Assembly: GCA_947072565.1 (NCBI GenBank)
Contig: CAMTIM010000025.1
Span: forward strand, 18,987 to 82,986
Length of the DNA: 64,000 bases
Source: an uncultured Peptostreptococcaceae bacterium
GTDB taxonomy: Bacteria; Bacillota; Clostridia; Peptostreptococcales; Peptostreptococcaceae
Reading direction: 5' to 3'
This document shows, in pieces, positions 56,859-64,000 of this stretch. The position numbers were made by a program, and so were the translations under genes. Each line of letters opens with the position of its first letter. Within the stretch, counting starts at the first letter, position 1. A model generated the notes under the pieces. The model saw nothing but the letters and a program-made list of their open reading frames with translations. It ran no database searches and was not told where the DNA came from.

Positions 56859-57552
56859 ATTTTTTATATTTATATATATAGTTTGTTAAAGCGTATTCCA
56901 TATATGTTTTTATTACACCAGTATCTTCATTAGGATTTAATAGTTTTCTAGTAGCAACTATGTCACAGTATCCTAATAATAAAATACCTATAACATCGTC
57001 TCCTAATGTTTTAAATATCTCAAATAACTTTTCTTGACTCATATTATTAGTTTTATAACTTACCAAAAGTATCATATGATGTCTTACATATATATTAAGC
57101 AAGTCAATTGTATTTTCATTTAAGCCTAAATCTTTACCTAAATTAACAGCTATGTCTGCTCCTACGATTTCATGTCCCTTAAAGTGAACTCTTCCTTCAT
57201 TATCTACAGTTTTGCTATCTGGCTTCCCTATATCATGTAAAAATATTCCTAGTTTTAATAATTGAAATTTATTTAAGTTGCTACCTGCATCACTATTTAA
57301 GTAATCTTTTATATAGCTTCTTAAATGAGATGAAAAAAATTTATCTTCATCAATTATATCTTCAAATTCTTTTAAAGCATTTAATGAGTGATTATATACA
57401 TTAACTAGATGATATTTACACTCTCCATTTAGTTTCATATCTTTTGTTTTAGGTATTATCTTTTCTAGTATTTTATTTTCATCTAATTCAACAATTTTTT
57501 TATAAGTACTATCACAAGATAAGCTATCTATTAATATATTTTGTAGTTTCAT
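56857..57552 (-). CDS. HD-domain phosphohydrolase-like protein
   Basis: 231 residues with an HD metal site: a first histidine in NVYNHSLNALKEF, then FLHDIGKPDSKTVD, VHFKGHEIVGADIA and YVRHHM in order. This arrangement is like the HD module of tRNA nucleotidyltransferases and related small hydrolases, without the polymerase domain. Substrate unknown. The ATG follows TGAGGTGACGTAG. It lies 24 bp after rsmI and so is the last gene of that minus-strand run. Confidence 0.85.
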   Translation of the reverse strand: MKLQNILIDSLSCDSTYKKIVELDENKILEKIIPKTKDMKLNGECKYHLVNVYNHSLNALKEFEDIIDEDKFFSSHLRSYIKDYLNSDAGSNLNKFQLLKLGIFLHDIGKPDSKTVDNEGRVHFKGHEIVGADIAVNLGKDLGLNENTIDLLNIYVRHHMILLVSYKTNNMSQEKLFEIFKTLGDDVIGILLLGYCDIVATRKLLNPNEDTGVIKTYMEYALTNYIYKYKK

Positions 57553-57576
57553 CTACGTCACCTCAAATTTTATGTT

Positions 57577-58410
57577 TTATAGGTCTAATACTTGTTTATA
57601 TACTATGTCTTTTTGAAGTTTTCTATCTTTACATACTACTTTAATTGCATCTTTTTTGTCCATACCATCTTTCATTAAAACCACTACATACTCTCTTTCA
57701 TTAAGGTCATCATAATTGTTTTTTACAGTTTTTTCTCCTGTAAAACCTTCTACTATTAATACAAATTCACCCTTAACTTCTTTTTCATTAAAAATATTTA
57801 TAACTGTTTCTATATCTTCTCTTATTATCTCTTGATATTTTTTTGTAAGCTCTCTATTTACAGCTATTTTTCTATTACCTAGTATTTTTAACATATCTTT
57901 TAGAGTTTCTTTTAGTCTATGTGGTGATTCATAGAATATTATAGTTCTTGCTTCTTCTTTTATTTCTTCTAATTGATTTCTTCTTACCTTTTTGTCTCTA
58001 TCTAAAAATCCTTCAAAAACAAATTTTCGTGTTTGAAGTCCAGAACCTACTAATGCTGTTATAGATGCTGTTGCTCCTGGTAATACTTCTATTTCTATAT
58101 TATTCTCAATAGCCTGCTTTATTATTACTTCTCCTGGATCGGATATTCCTGGCATTCCTGCATCACTTATTATAGCTATGTTTTCTCCAGCTAATAATTT
58201 ATCTATTAAATATCCACCTTTTGATTCTTCATTATGTTCATGGTAGCTAGTTAATGGCTTTGATATTTCAAAATGATTTAAAAGTCTTATACTGTGTCTT
58301 GTGTCTTCAGCTGCTATTACATCTACTTCATTTAATATCCTTACTGTTCTATAAGTCATATCTTCTAAATTACCTATAGGTGTTGGACATATATATAATT
58401 TTCCACTCAT
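57577..58410 (-). CDS. rsmI: 16S rRNA 2'-O-ribose C1402 methyltransferase
   Basis: SAM-dependent enzyme of the tetrapyrrole-methylase fold, 277 residues: LYICPTPIGNLEDMTYR, AAEDTRHSIRLLNHF, AIISDAGMPGISDPG and ALVGSGLQTRKF are diagnostic. Methylates the P-site cytidine with RsmH. The ATG directly follows the stop of trmN6 (B. subtilis yabB-yazA-yabC region; the yazA-type GIY-YIG gene is absent here). Confidence 0.95.
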   Translation of the reverse strand: MSGKLYICPTPIGNLEDMTYRTVRILNEVDVIAAEDTRHSIRLLNHFEISKPLTSYHEHNEESKGGYLIDKLLAGENIAIISDAGMPGISDPGEVIIKQAIENNIEIEVLPGATASITALVGSGLQTRKFVFEGFLDRDKKVRRNQLEEIKEEARTIIFYESPHRLKETLKDMLKILGNRKIAVNRELTKKYQEIIREDIETVINIFNEKEVKGEFVLIVEGFTGEKTVKNNYDDLNEREYVVVLMKDGMDKKDAIKVVCKDRKLQKDIVYKQVLDL

Positions 58411-59163
58411 TTAATTTTCTCCTATATCTTCATTTGCATATACTGCTCTTAATTCGTCTGTATAATTTCCATCTTCTCCATATACATATAACGGATCTAA
58501 TATTTTAAGCTCCGGTCTTCCATCTTTTACAAACTCTACAAGAACTAAATTTGGTGCTTTATTTGCTCTTGGATGTATAAATTGTAATTGCTTAGGCTCT
58601 AATCTATATTTTCTTCCTAGTTCAATTATATCTACTAATCTAGTAGGTCTGTGTATCATAAAAAATTTACCCTTAGGCATTGTTAATCTTGAAGCTGCTC
58701 TTATAACATCTTCTAAATTACATTTTACTTCGTGTCTTGAAATTGCTTTTTTATCATTAGGATTTTTTATTCCATCCATGTGCATATATGGAGGATTTGA
58801 AGTTACTACATGGTATCCATGTACTTCTAGTTCTTTGTCTATTGTTTTTATATCTGCATTTACTATTTGAACTCTATCTTCTAAATTGTTTAACTTTACA
58901 GAACGAGTAGCCATTTCATAAACTTCTTCTTGTATTTCTACACCTACTATTTTTTTAGCTTCACTTTTTCCTGCTATTAGTATTGGTATTATTCCCGTTC
59001 CTGTTCCTAAGTCTGCTACATTAGCACCTCTTTTTACTTTTGCAAAATTAGCTAATAACACCGCATCTATTCCAAAACAAAATCCATTAGTATCTTGTAT
59101 TAGTTTTAGACCCTTTAGTTGCAAGTCATCTATTCTTTCACTTTCTTTTAATTGTATTTCCAT
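58411..59163 (-). CDS. trmN6: tRNA1(Val) (adenine(37)-N6)-methyltransferase-like
   Basis: A 250-residue N6-adenine methyltransferase: SAM loop VADLGTGTGIIPIL (about 48-61) and catalytic motif VVTSNPPYMH. Homologous to B. subtilis YabB, a TrmN6-type tRNA modification enzyme; the exact substrate here is not demonstrated. ATG after AAGGAG. Between ricT and rsmI as in Bacillus, except that yabA is missing. Confidence 0.9.
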   Translation of the reverse strand: MEIQLKESERIDDLQLKGLKLIQDTNGFCFGIDAVLLANFAKVKRGANVADLGTGTGIIPILIAGKSEAKKIVGVEIQEEVYEMATRSVKLNNLEDRVQIVNADIKTIDKELEVHGYHVVTSNPPYMHMDGIKNPNDKKAISRHEVKCNLEDVIRAASRLTMPKGKFFMIHRPTRLVDIIELGRKYRLEPKQLQFIHPRANKAPNLVLVEFVKDGRPELKILDPLYVYGEDGNYTDELRAVYANEDIGEN

Positions 59164-59258
59164 GTATATCTCCTTCCATGTCTTATGGCTTAAATTGTCT
59201 TATATCATAAAAAGGTAGGAAAAATCCTACCCCCTTAATTCTCTTATTTAAACTATGT

Positions 59259-60149
59259 TTAATCTTCTAATTTCTTTAATTCTCTTATTGTTGCTGCATC
59301 TAAACCTTCTTCTTTAAGATTACCACAACCGCCATTACATTTTTTAGGTTCTTGAAGAACTTTAACTTCTTCTCTATGGCATATCTTTATAGTCTTATCA
59401 TTAAATTCTATTCTAACTTGCTCTAGAAGTGGATTTATCTCTATAACTTTTCCCTTTAATTCTTCAACTTTTACTAAAGAACCTACTACAGGCATTGCGT
59501 CTATAGCTTCAGTATATACATCATGTTCATACTTTAGGCAACAGAATAATCTTCCGCATATTCCAGATATTTTTGTAGGGTTTAATGATAAACTTTGATC
59601 TTTAGCCATTTTTATTGATACTGGTTGGAAATCTCCAAGCCATGAAGAACAACAAAGACTTCTTCCACAAGGTCCTAATCCCCCTATTGATTTAGCTTCA
59701 TCTCTTACTCCTATTTGTCTTAACTCTATTCTAGTTTTAAATATTGCAGCTAAATCTTTTACAAGTTCTCTAAAGTCTATTCTACCTTCTGCTGTAAAGT
59801 AGAATATTAATTTATTTCTATCAAATGTATATTCACAATCTATTAAATACATAGTTAAATCATGATCTTTTATTTTTTGTTGGCATAACTCAAAAGTTTC
59901 TTTTGCCTTTTCTTTGTTTTCAATATATGTCTTAGTATCTTCTTCTGTTGCTATTCTTATAATTGGTTTTAGTGGTGAAACTAATTCACTTTCTTCTATC
60001 TCTTTTGGCCCAACCACTACTGTTCCATATTCTAGTCCCCTTGCTGTTTCAACTACCACATCTATATTTTTTTCTATCTCTAATTCAACTGGATCAAAAT
60101 AATATATCTTTCCTGCGCTCTTAAATCTAACACCCACTATCTTTATCAT
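59259..60149 (-). CDS. ricT: PSP1-domain protein RicT (YaaT)
   Basis: 296 residues with the PSP1 C-terminal domain and the conserved cysteine runs GPCGRSLCCSSWLGDF and GICGRLFCCLKYEH, which in the B. subtilis RicA-RicF-RicT complex hold iron-sulfur clusters. That complex steers RNase Y and influences Spo0A phosphorylation. A further cysteine pair lies in PKKCNGGCGN near the C-terminus. Its ATG overlaps the holB stop (ATGA), so the genes are coupled. Confidence 0.94.
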   Translation of the reverse strand: MIKIVGVRFKSAGKIYYFDPVELEIEKNIDVVVETARGLEYGTVVVGPKEIEESELVSPLKPIIRIATEEDTKTYIENKEKAKETFELCQQKIKDHDLTMYLIDCEYTFDRNKLIFYFTAEGRIDFRELVKDLAAIFKTRIELRQIGVRDEAKSIGGLGPCGRSLCCSSWLGDFQPVSIKMAKDQSLSLNPTKISGICGRLFCCLKYEHDVYTEAIDAMPVVGSLVKVEELKGKVIEINPLLEQVRIEFNDKTIKICHREEVKVLQEPKKCNGGCGNLKEEGLDAATIRELKKLED

Positions 60150-61081
60150 TTAATCACCTCATATATATTTAAAGCCATAACTTGTATACTGATATTAAAG
60201 TTACAATTGCTTTTTATCTTTTTCTTTGTTTCTTCTATTATATCAATAATTTTAGATACTTGAGAATATGTAATTTTTTTACCCATATTTTGTAGGAATA
60301 TTATTTTGTCTGAGTTTATTATCATACTTTTATCTATCTTTTCTTTTAAAAAAATTATATCTCTAAAATAATTTACCATCATGTCTAATACACTAGCTAT
60401 ATCTTTTTTATATTTATCCATGCTAGATTGTATTTCTAATATATCTACTATATTTTTATCAAGTATTGTTTGTATGTATGACTGTATATCCTCTCTCATA
60501 ATTGCAAATTCTGCAGATTCAGATAACTCTAATGCTCTTTTTATACTACCTCTTGAAAACGTCGCTAATAATTGAGCCCTGTTATCATCTATACCATTTT
60601 TCGTTAAATAATTTTTTAACTCTACTAAAGATATAGGTAGAAACTTAATTATCTCACATCTAGATTTTATAGTATCTAGTAGTATTTCTTTATTATTTGT
60701 AATTAAAATCATTATAGCATACTTAGGCGGTTCTTCTAATGTCTTTAATAATGCATTTTGTGCTTCTACTGTCATTTTTTGTGCATCATTTATTACATAT
60801 ATTTTATAATCCTTATGTGGTTTTATTATTATGTCAGTTTGTAGTTTTCTTATTTGTGCTATTTTTATACTATTCCCATCTGCATATATATTTATATAGT
60901 CAGGATTATTATCTATATCATAGCTATCTAATAATATTTTAGATAATTCATCTGCAAATCTTTTTTTCCCTATTCCCTCTATACCTTCAAACATATACGC
61001 ATGATTTATTTTATTATTTTTAATTGAATTTGTTATATATTTTTTAGCAAATTCTTGCCCTATTATATTTTCAAAATACAT
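60146..61081 (-). CDS. holB: DNA polymerase III delta' subunit
   Basis: Clamp-loader subunit of 311 residues. The AAA+ core is recognisable (FENIIGQEFAKKYITNSI, HAYMFEGIEGIGKKRFAD, NALLKTLEEPPKYAIMIL, IKSRCEIIKFLP with the SRC motif). The first site retains a GIEGIGKKR loop; the usual zinc module cysteines are not visible, as in many Firmicutes. Located between tmk and ricT, but the B. subtilis yaaQ and yaaR genes that lie there are absent. Confidence 0.92.
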   Translation of the reverse strand: MYFENIIGQEFAKKYITNSIKNNKINHAYMFEGIEGIGKKRFADELSKILLDSYDIDNNPDYINIYADGNSIKIAQIRKLQTDIIIKPHKDYKIYVINDAQKMTVEAQNALLKTLEEPPKYAIMILITNNKEILLDTIKSRCEIIKFLPISLVELKNYLTKNGIDDNRAQLLATFSRGSIKRALELSESAEFAIMREDIQSYIQTILDKNIVDILEIQSSMDKYKKDIASVLDMMVNYFRDIIFLKEKIDKSMIINSDKIIFLQNMGKKITYSQVSKIIDIIEETKKKIKSNCNFNISIQVMALNIYEVIK

Positions 61082-61083
61082 AT

Positions 61084-61773
61084 TTACCTCTCCGAAGATT
61101 TAATTGTATCTATAACTACTTTATAAATATCTTCATGTATACTTTCTATGCTTCTTAAATTATTATTTTGTAAACAATTAATTTTGTTCCATTTATATTT
61201 TTCTACTATATCTAGAGAATTATTATAAGACTTTTCTAGATATTTTATATCACTTTCATGAATATCCTTTTGCGATTCTCCTGTTATCTTGTTTTTTCTA
61301 TTTTCCATAAGCTTTTTACTAAACGCTACAGGAACATCTAAAAATACAACACAATCAGGTTTTGGTATCTTATATAAGTTAAATTCATAATCACATAGCC
61401 ATTCTAAATATTTATCTCTATCCGACTTGTCCATTTTAGACGCTTGGTGAACCATATTAGACGTTGTATATCTATCGGCAAGTATTATTCCACCTTCATT
61501 ATAAAATTCTTCCCACTGCGTTTTAAATGATGCATATCTGTCAGCCGCAAAAAATGTTGATGATATATATGGGTCTACATCAGAAGCTTTCTTTCCAAAA
61601 TCTCCTCTTAAATACATTTTAACTAAAGCTGAAGATTCACATTCATAGTTTGGATATTCAACTTTTTTAACTTTATACCCATCTTCTAATAGCCTTTCAT
61701 ACAATTTCTTGGTTTGAGTGGCTTTTCCGCTTGCATCTGATCCACTTTCTATGATTATTAACTTTCCGTTCAT
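61084..61773 (-). CDS. tmk: Thymidylate kinase
   Basis: Phosphorylates dTMP to dTDP. 229 residues. The N-terminal P-loop reads IIESGSDASGKATQTKKLYE, an unusual GSDASGKA rather than the common GxDGxGKT/S, seen also in related clostridial enzymes as I recall. DRYTTSNMVHQ (about 97-107) is the DRY/DRH region, and a lid-like basic loop ENRKNKITGESQKDIHE follows. Position before holB supports Tmk. A broader deoxynucleoside kinase role is possible. Confidence 0.85.
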   Translation of the reverse strand: MNGKLIIIESGSDASGKATQTKKLYERLLEDGYKVKKVEYPNYECESSALVKMYLRGDFGKKASDVDPYISSTFFAADRYASFKTQWEEFYNEGGIILADRYTTSNMVHQASKMDKSDRDKYLEWLCDYEFNLYKIPKPDCVVFLDVPVAFSKKLMENRKNKITGESQKDIHESDIKYLEKSYNNSLDIVEKYKWNKINCLQNNNLRSIESIHEDIYKVVIDTIKSSER

Positions 61774-61832
61774 AATTATGTCCTGATTAAAATAATAATT
61801 TTAAAATCAGATTTTCACCTCCTATATATTTT

Positions 61833-63245
61833 CTAATCTACTACTATCTCTATAAATTGTAAGCTTGAGTCTTTTATTCCACTTACATTCATTCCTTTTT
61901 CATTGCACAGCAATATATAATCTATTATTTCTTTTGTTATTATTTCTCCTGGAGATAATAAGCTTATTCCCGGTGGATAAGGTATCACATATTCTCCACA
62001 GATTTTTCCTATGCTTTCATATATTTTAACACGTTTTTTAGGTTTATAAAATGCTTCTCGAGGACTTAATACTTTTAGAGGTATACTCATTGGATATTGG
62101 ATAGTTTCTATAGTTTTTTCACTATTAAAGTTTTTACTAATATCATTTAACGCTTTTTTTATTATATTAAAGTCTTCTATTTCATTTCCTATGGTACATA
62201 TTAATAATACACCATAATAATTAGCTAATTCTACTTGTACATTATATTTTTGTCTTAGTATTTTTTCTAATTCATATCCTGTTATACCCATCTTTTTTGT
62301 TGAAATAAATATTTTTGTTTTATCATCTTCATTAAACACATCTATAAATTTATTATCCTTCATATCATTAGTAAATATATCTATGTTTAGTAAAAGTTCA
62401 TTCATTAGCAATTCACCTTTGCTATCATATATATCTACTGCTAAATCTAGAGATGACATAAGCACATACGATGGGCTTGAAGATTCAATAACTCTTAGAA
62501 TTTGTCCTATCTTATCTATATCTACCCTATTGCCTTGTATATGTATCATAGATGATTGAGTAAATGAAGGTAAGGTTTTATGAGTACTTTGTATAACTAT
62601 ATCTGCACCTTGTTCTAATGCAGTCTTTGGCAATTTATCACTTAAGCCCAAGTGAGATCCATGTGCTTCATCTACTATAACCACCATATTTTTTTCATGC
62701 GCATAGTCACATATTTTTTTTAAATCATACGTTTTTCCATAATAAGTTGGATATGTTACCAAAATAGCCTTCGCATCCAAATTATTATCTATTGAATCTA
62801 TGGCATCTTGTATTTCTATTCCTTCTATTATATTTGTTTGTATGTTGATTTTAGGTTTTATATATACAGGTTCTATGTCTCCTAATATACAAGAATTTAT
62901 AACTGACTGATGACAGTCTCTATTTACAATAATTTTGTCTTTTGGTAAACATGACGCCATTATTGCCCCTTGTATGCCACATGTACTTCCATTAACTAAA
63001 TAATATGTATGTTCACTTTTAAACACCTTAGAAGCTCGTTCTTGAGATTTTTTTATTATCCCATCTGGTGAATGTAAGTTGTCCGTTCCGTCTATCTCCG
63101 TTGTATCCATTTTATATATGTTTTTTAATATATCTGAGTATCCTAGTTTGTCATAAACTTTGCCTAATTTATGGCCTGGCATATGAAATGATATTAAATT
63201 TGTATCTAATATTTCTTTTAATTTATCTATGATTGAAGTGTCCAT
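61833..63245 (-). CDS. Orn/Lys/Arg decarboxylase family PLP enzyme
   Basis: 470 residues of fold type I PLP enzyme: NLISFHMPGHKLGKVYDKL, YYLVNGSTCGIQGAIMA, VVIVDEAHGSHLGLS, and the Schiff-base lysine in IQSTHKTLPSFTQSSMIHI. A C-terminal domain with ISLLSPGEIITKEII closes it. This is the short Firmicute form (B. subtilis YaaO, SpeA type), so arginine, lysine or ornithine decarboxylation is likely; which one is not decided here. I start at 63245 after AAGGAGAGTAAA. It is upstream of tmk as in Bacillus. Confidence 0.9.
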   Translation of the reverse strand: MDTSIIDKLKEILDTNLISFHMPGHKLGKVYDKLGYSDILKNIYKMDTTEIDGTDNLHSPDGIIKKSQERASKVFKSEHTYYLVNGSTCGIQGAIMASCLPKDKIIVNRDCHQSVINSCILGDIEPVYIKPKINIQTNIIEGIEIQDAIDSIDNNLDAKAILVTYPTYYGKTYDLKKICDYAHEKNMVVIVDEAHGSHLGLSDKLPKTALEQGADIVIQSTHKTLPSFTQSSMIHIQGNRVDIDKIGQILRVIESSSPSYVLMSSLDLAVDIYDSKGELLMNELLLNIDIFTNDMKDNKFIDVFNEDDKTKIFISTKKMGITGYELEKILRQKYNVQVELANYYGVLLICTIGNEIEDFNIIKKALNDISKNFNSEKTIETIQYPMSIPLKVLSPREAFYKPKKRVKIYESIGKICGEYVIPYPPGISLLSPGEIITKEIIDYILLCNEKGMNVSGIKDSSLQFIEIVVD

Positions 63246-63454
63246 TTTACTCTCCTTACATTTGTTAATATATCTTATTATAACTAAATCAAACACAATT
63301 TCTATAAATTTTATATTAATTTAAAAATTATATTATTTTTAAATTAGTTATATTTATTATTACTATAAATTTATAAACTTCTATTAAACACAATAAACTA
63401 CTTTTTATATTAAATTTAATTCTTTTAAAGTTAATTATTATATCTTATATAGCT

Positions 63455-63492
63455 AAAAGTCGTTGATATTATAAAATTTATCAACGACTTTT
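63455..63492 (-). terminator. Terminator after the DUF378 gene
   Basis: Stem AAAAGTCGTTGATA/TATCAACGACTTTT with a short spacer and flanking T-rich ends, just downstream of the DUF378 stop. Confidence 0.82.
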
Positions 63493-63501
63493 ATTTAACT
63501 T

Positions 63502-63699
63502 CTAAGAATTATTATTAATTATTTGACCAAATGTGAAAGATAGGTATATTCCAGCAATACCTACTGCAAAATACATCATCCTACTCACAATTTCATATGT
63601 TCCACCAAAAACATTGCCTAGTAAATCTACTCCAAAAACACCTATTCCACCCCAATTAAGTGCTCCTACTATAACTAAAATTAATGCAATTTTCTTCAT
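63502..63699 (-). CDS. DUF378 membrane protein
   Basis: 65 residues: a DUF378 protein with the opening ALILVIVGALNWGGIGVFGV, then DLLGNVFGGTYEIVSRMMYFA, forming two membrane helices. The family is widespread in bacteria and of unknown function. ATG after AAGGAGCG. It sits between an rRNA operon and the decarboxylase gene with its own terminator. Confidence 0.9.
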   Translation of the reverse strand: MKKIALILVIVGALNWGGIGVFGVDLLGNVFGGTYEIVSRMMYFAVGIAGIYLSFTFGQIINNNS

Positions 63700-63832
63700 C
63701 TGTATCGCTCCTTAGATTTTAGCTTTTAAGTTATTTACTAATTTATACTCAAATAATTAATTGAATTCTCATATAGTTTCTCCAAATTTCACAATTTAAT
63801 TTATCTAGCAAATTATCTAGCAACTATAATAA

Positions 63833-63851
63833 GGCCTTCAAATGAAGGCCC
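63833..63851 (-). terminator. Terminator of the rRNA operon
   Basis: Stem GGCCTTCA/TGAAGGCC with a two-base loop lies 22 bp beyond the 5S gene. The minus-strand tail is TTATTATAG; the plus-strand tail (CTATTTTT) is better, so it may act in both directions. Confidence 0.65.
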
Positions 63852-63874
63852 TATTTTTAAACACAAAAAAAGAT

Positions 63875-63996
<122 letters not shown>

Positions 63997-64000
63997 CTTT

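Noticed and set aside
63318..63352. AT-only palindrome upstream of the decarboxylase gene
   Set aside because: TAATTTAAAAAT/ATTTTTAAATTA arises easily by chance in such AT-rich DNA and no function is suggested.

Overview
The window is low-GC, strongly coding-dense Firmicute DNA from a spore-forming Clostridia. Gene content (spoIIE, spoVT, spoVB, spoVG, yabP, yabQ, spmA/B), a type IV pilus locus behind a type II cyclic-di-GMP riboswitch, and a PilM-PilN fusion all point to the Peptostreptococcaceae, that is Clostridioides difficile and its relatives (Paraclostridium, Paeniclostridium, Romboutsia, Terrisporobacter). The species cannot be fixed from the sequence alone. Almost every gene lies on the minus strand. 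The order matches the oriC-proximal block of Bacillus subtilis (tmk-holB-yaaT-rsmI-metS-tatD-rnmV-ksgA-purR-spoVG-glmU-prs-pth-mfd-spoVT-spoVB-yabN-divIC-spoIIE), so the replication origin is probably to the right, with transcription running away from it.

Layout from left to right: (1) 1-11,026, housekeeping genes upp (cut by the window edge), rpiB, tsaC, a ZIP metal transporter, prfA-prmC-yqhQ, tdk, rpmE, rho, glpX, a 37-codon membrane peptide and galU. (2) 11,124-22,610, a secreted M3 oligopeptidase, a 468-bp non-coding stretch rich in DnaA boxes, then spoIIE, ppx, divIC, yabQ, yabP, rqcP, hup, mazG/yabN, spoVB and spoVT. (3) 22,737-27,732, prsA, mfd, pth. (4) 27,745-39,432, a complete type IV pilus operon (pilA, a second pilin, pilB, pilC, pilMN, pilO, pilV, pilU, pilK/pilX, pilT, two prepilin peptidases) inserted between prs and pth. 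(5) 39,771-51,189, prs, glmU, spoVG, purR, divergent murC, two proteins of unknown function, an M20 peptidase, ksgA, rnmV, tatD. (6) 51,210-63,699, metG with a T-box leader, spmB/spmA, divergent pncB plus an Lrp/AsnC regulator, an HD protein, rsmI, trmN6, ricT, holB, tmk, a PLP decarboxylase and a DUF378 protein. (7) a 5S rRNA gene at the right edge, the end of an rRNA operon that continues outside the window.

The most instructive parts are regulatory. The pilus operon has a promoter, a c-di-GMP-II aptamer and an overlapping terminator laid out as an ON switch. Directly after the second pilin is a perfect 32-bp inverted repeat that could set the ratio of pilin to assembly machinery. spoVG has a sigma-H promoter with the same spacing as I recall for B. 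subtilis. spoIIE has a promoter-like pair with the unusually long 21-bp spacing I recall for its B. subtilis counterpart. The stretch between spoIIE and the M3 peptidase holds three perfect DnaA boxes, several one-mismatch boxes and a perfect Spo0A box. It is the best candidate here for an undescribed element, perhaps a DnaA-titration or DnaA/Spo0A-controlled site. I saw no tRNA, CRISPR array, transposase or prophage gene.
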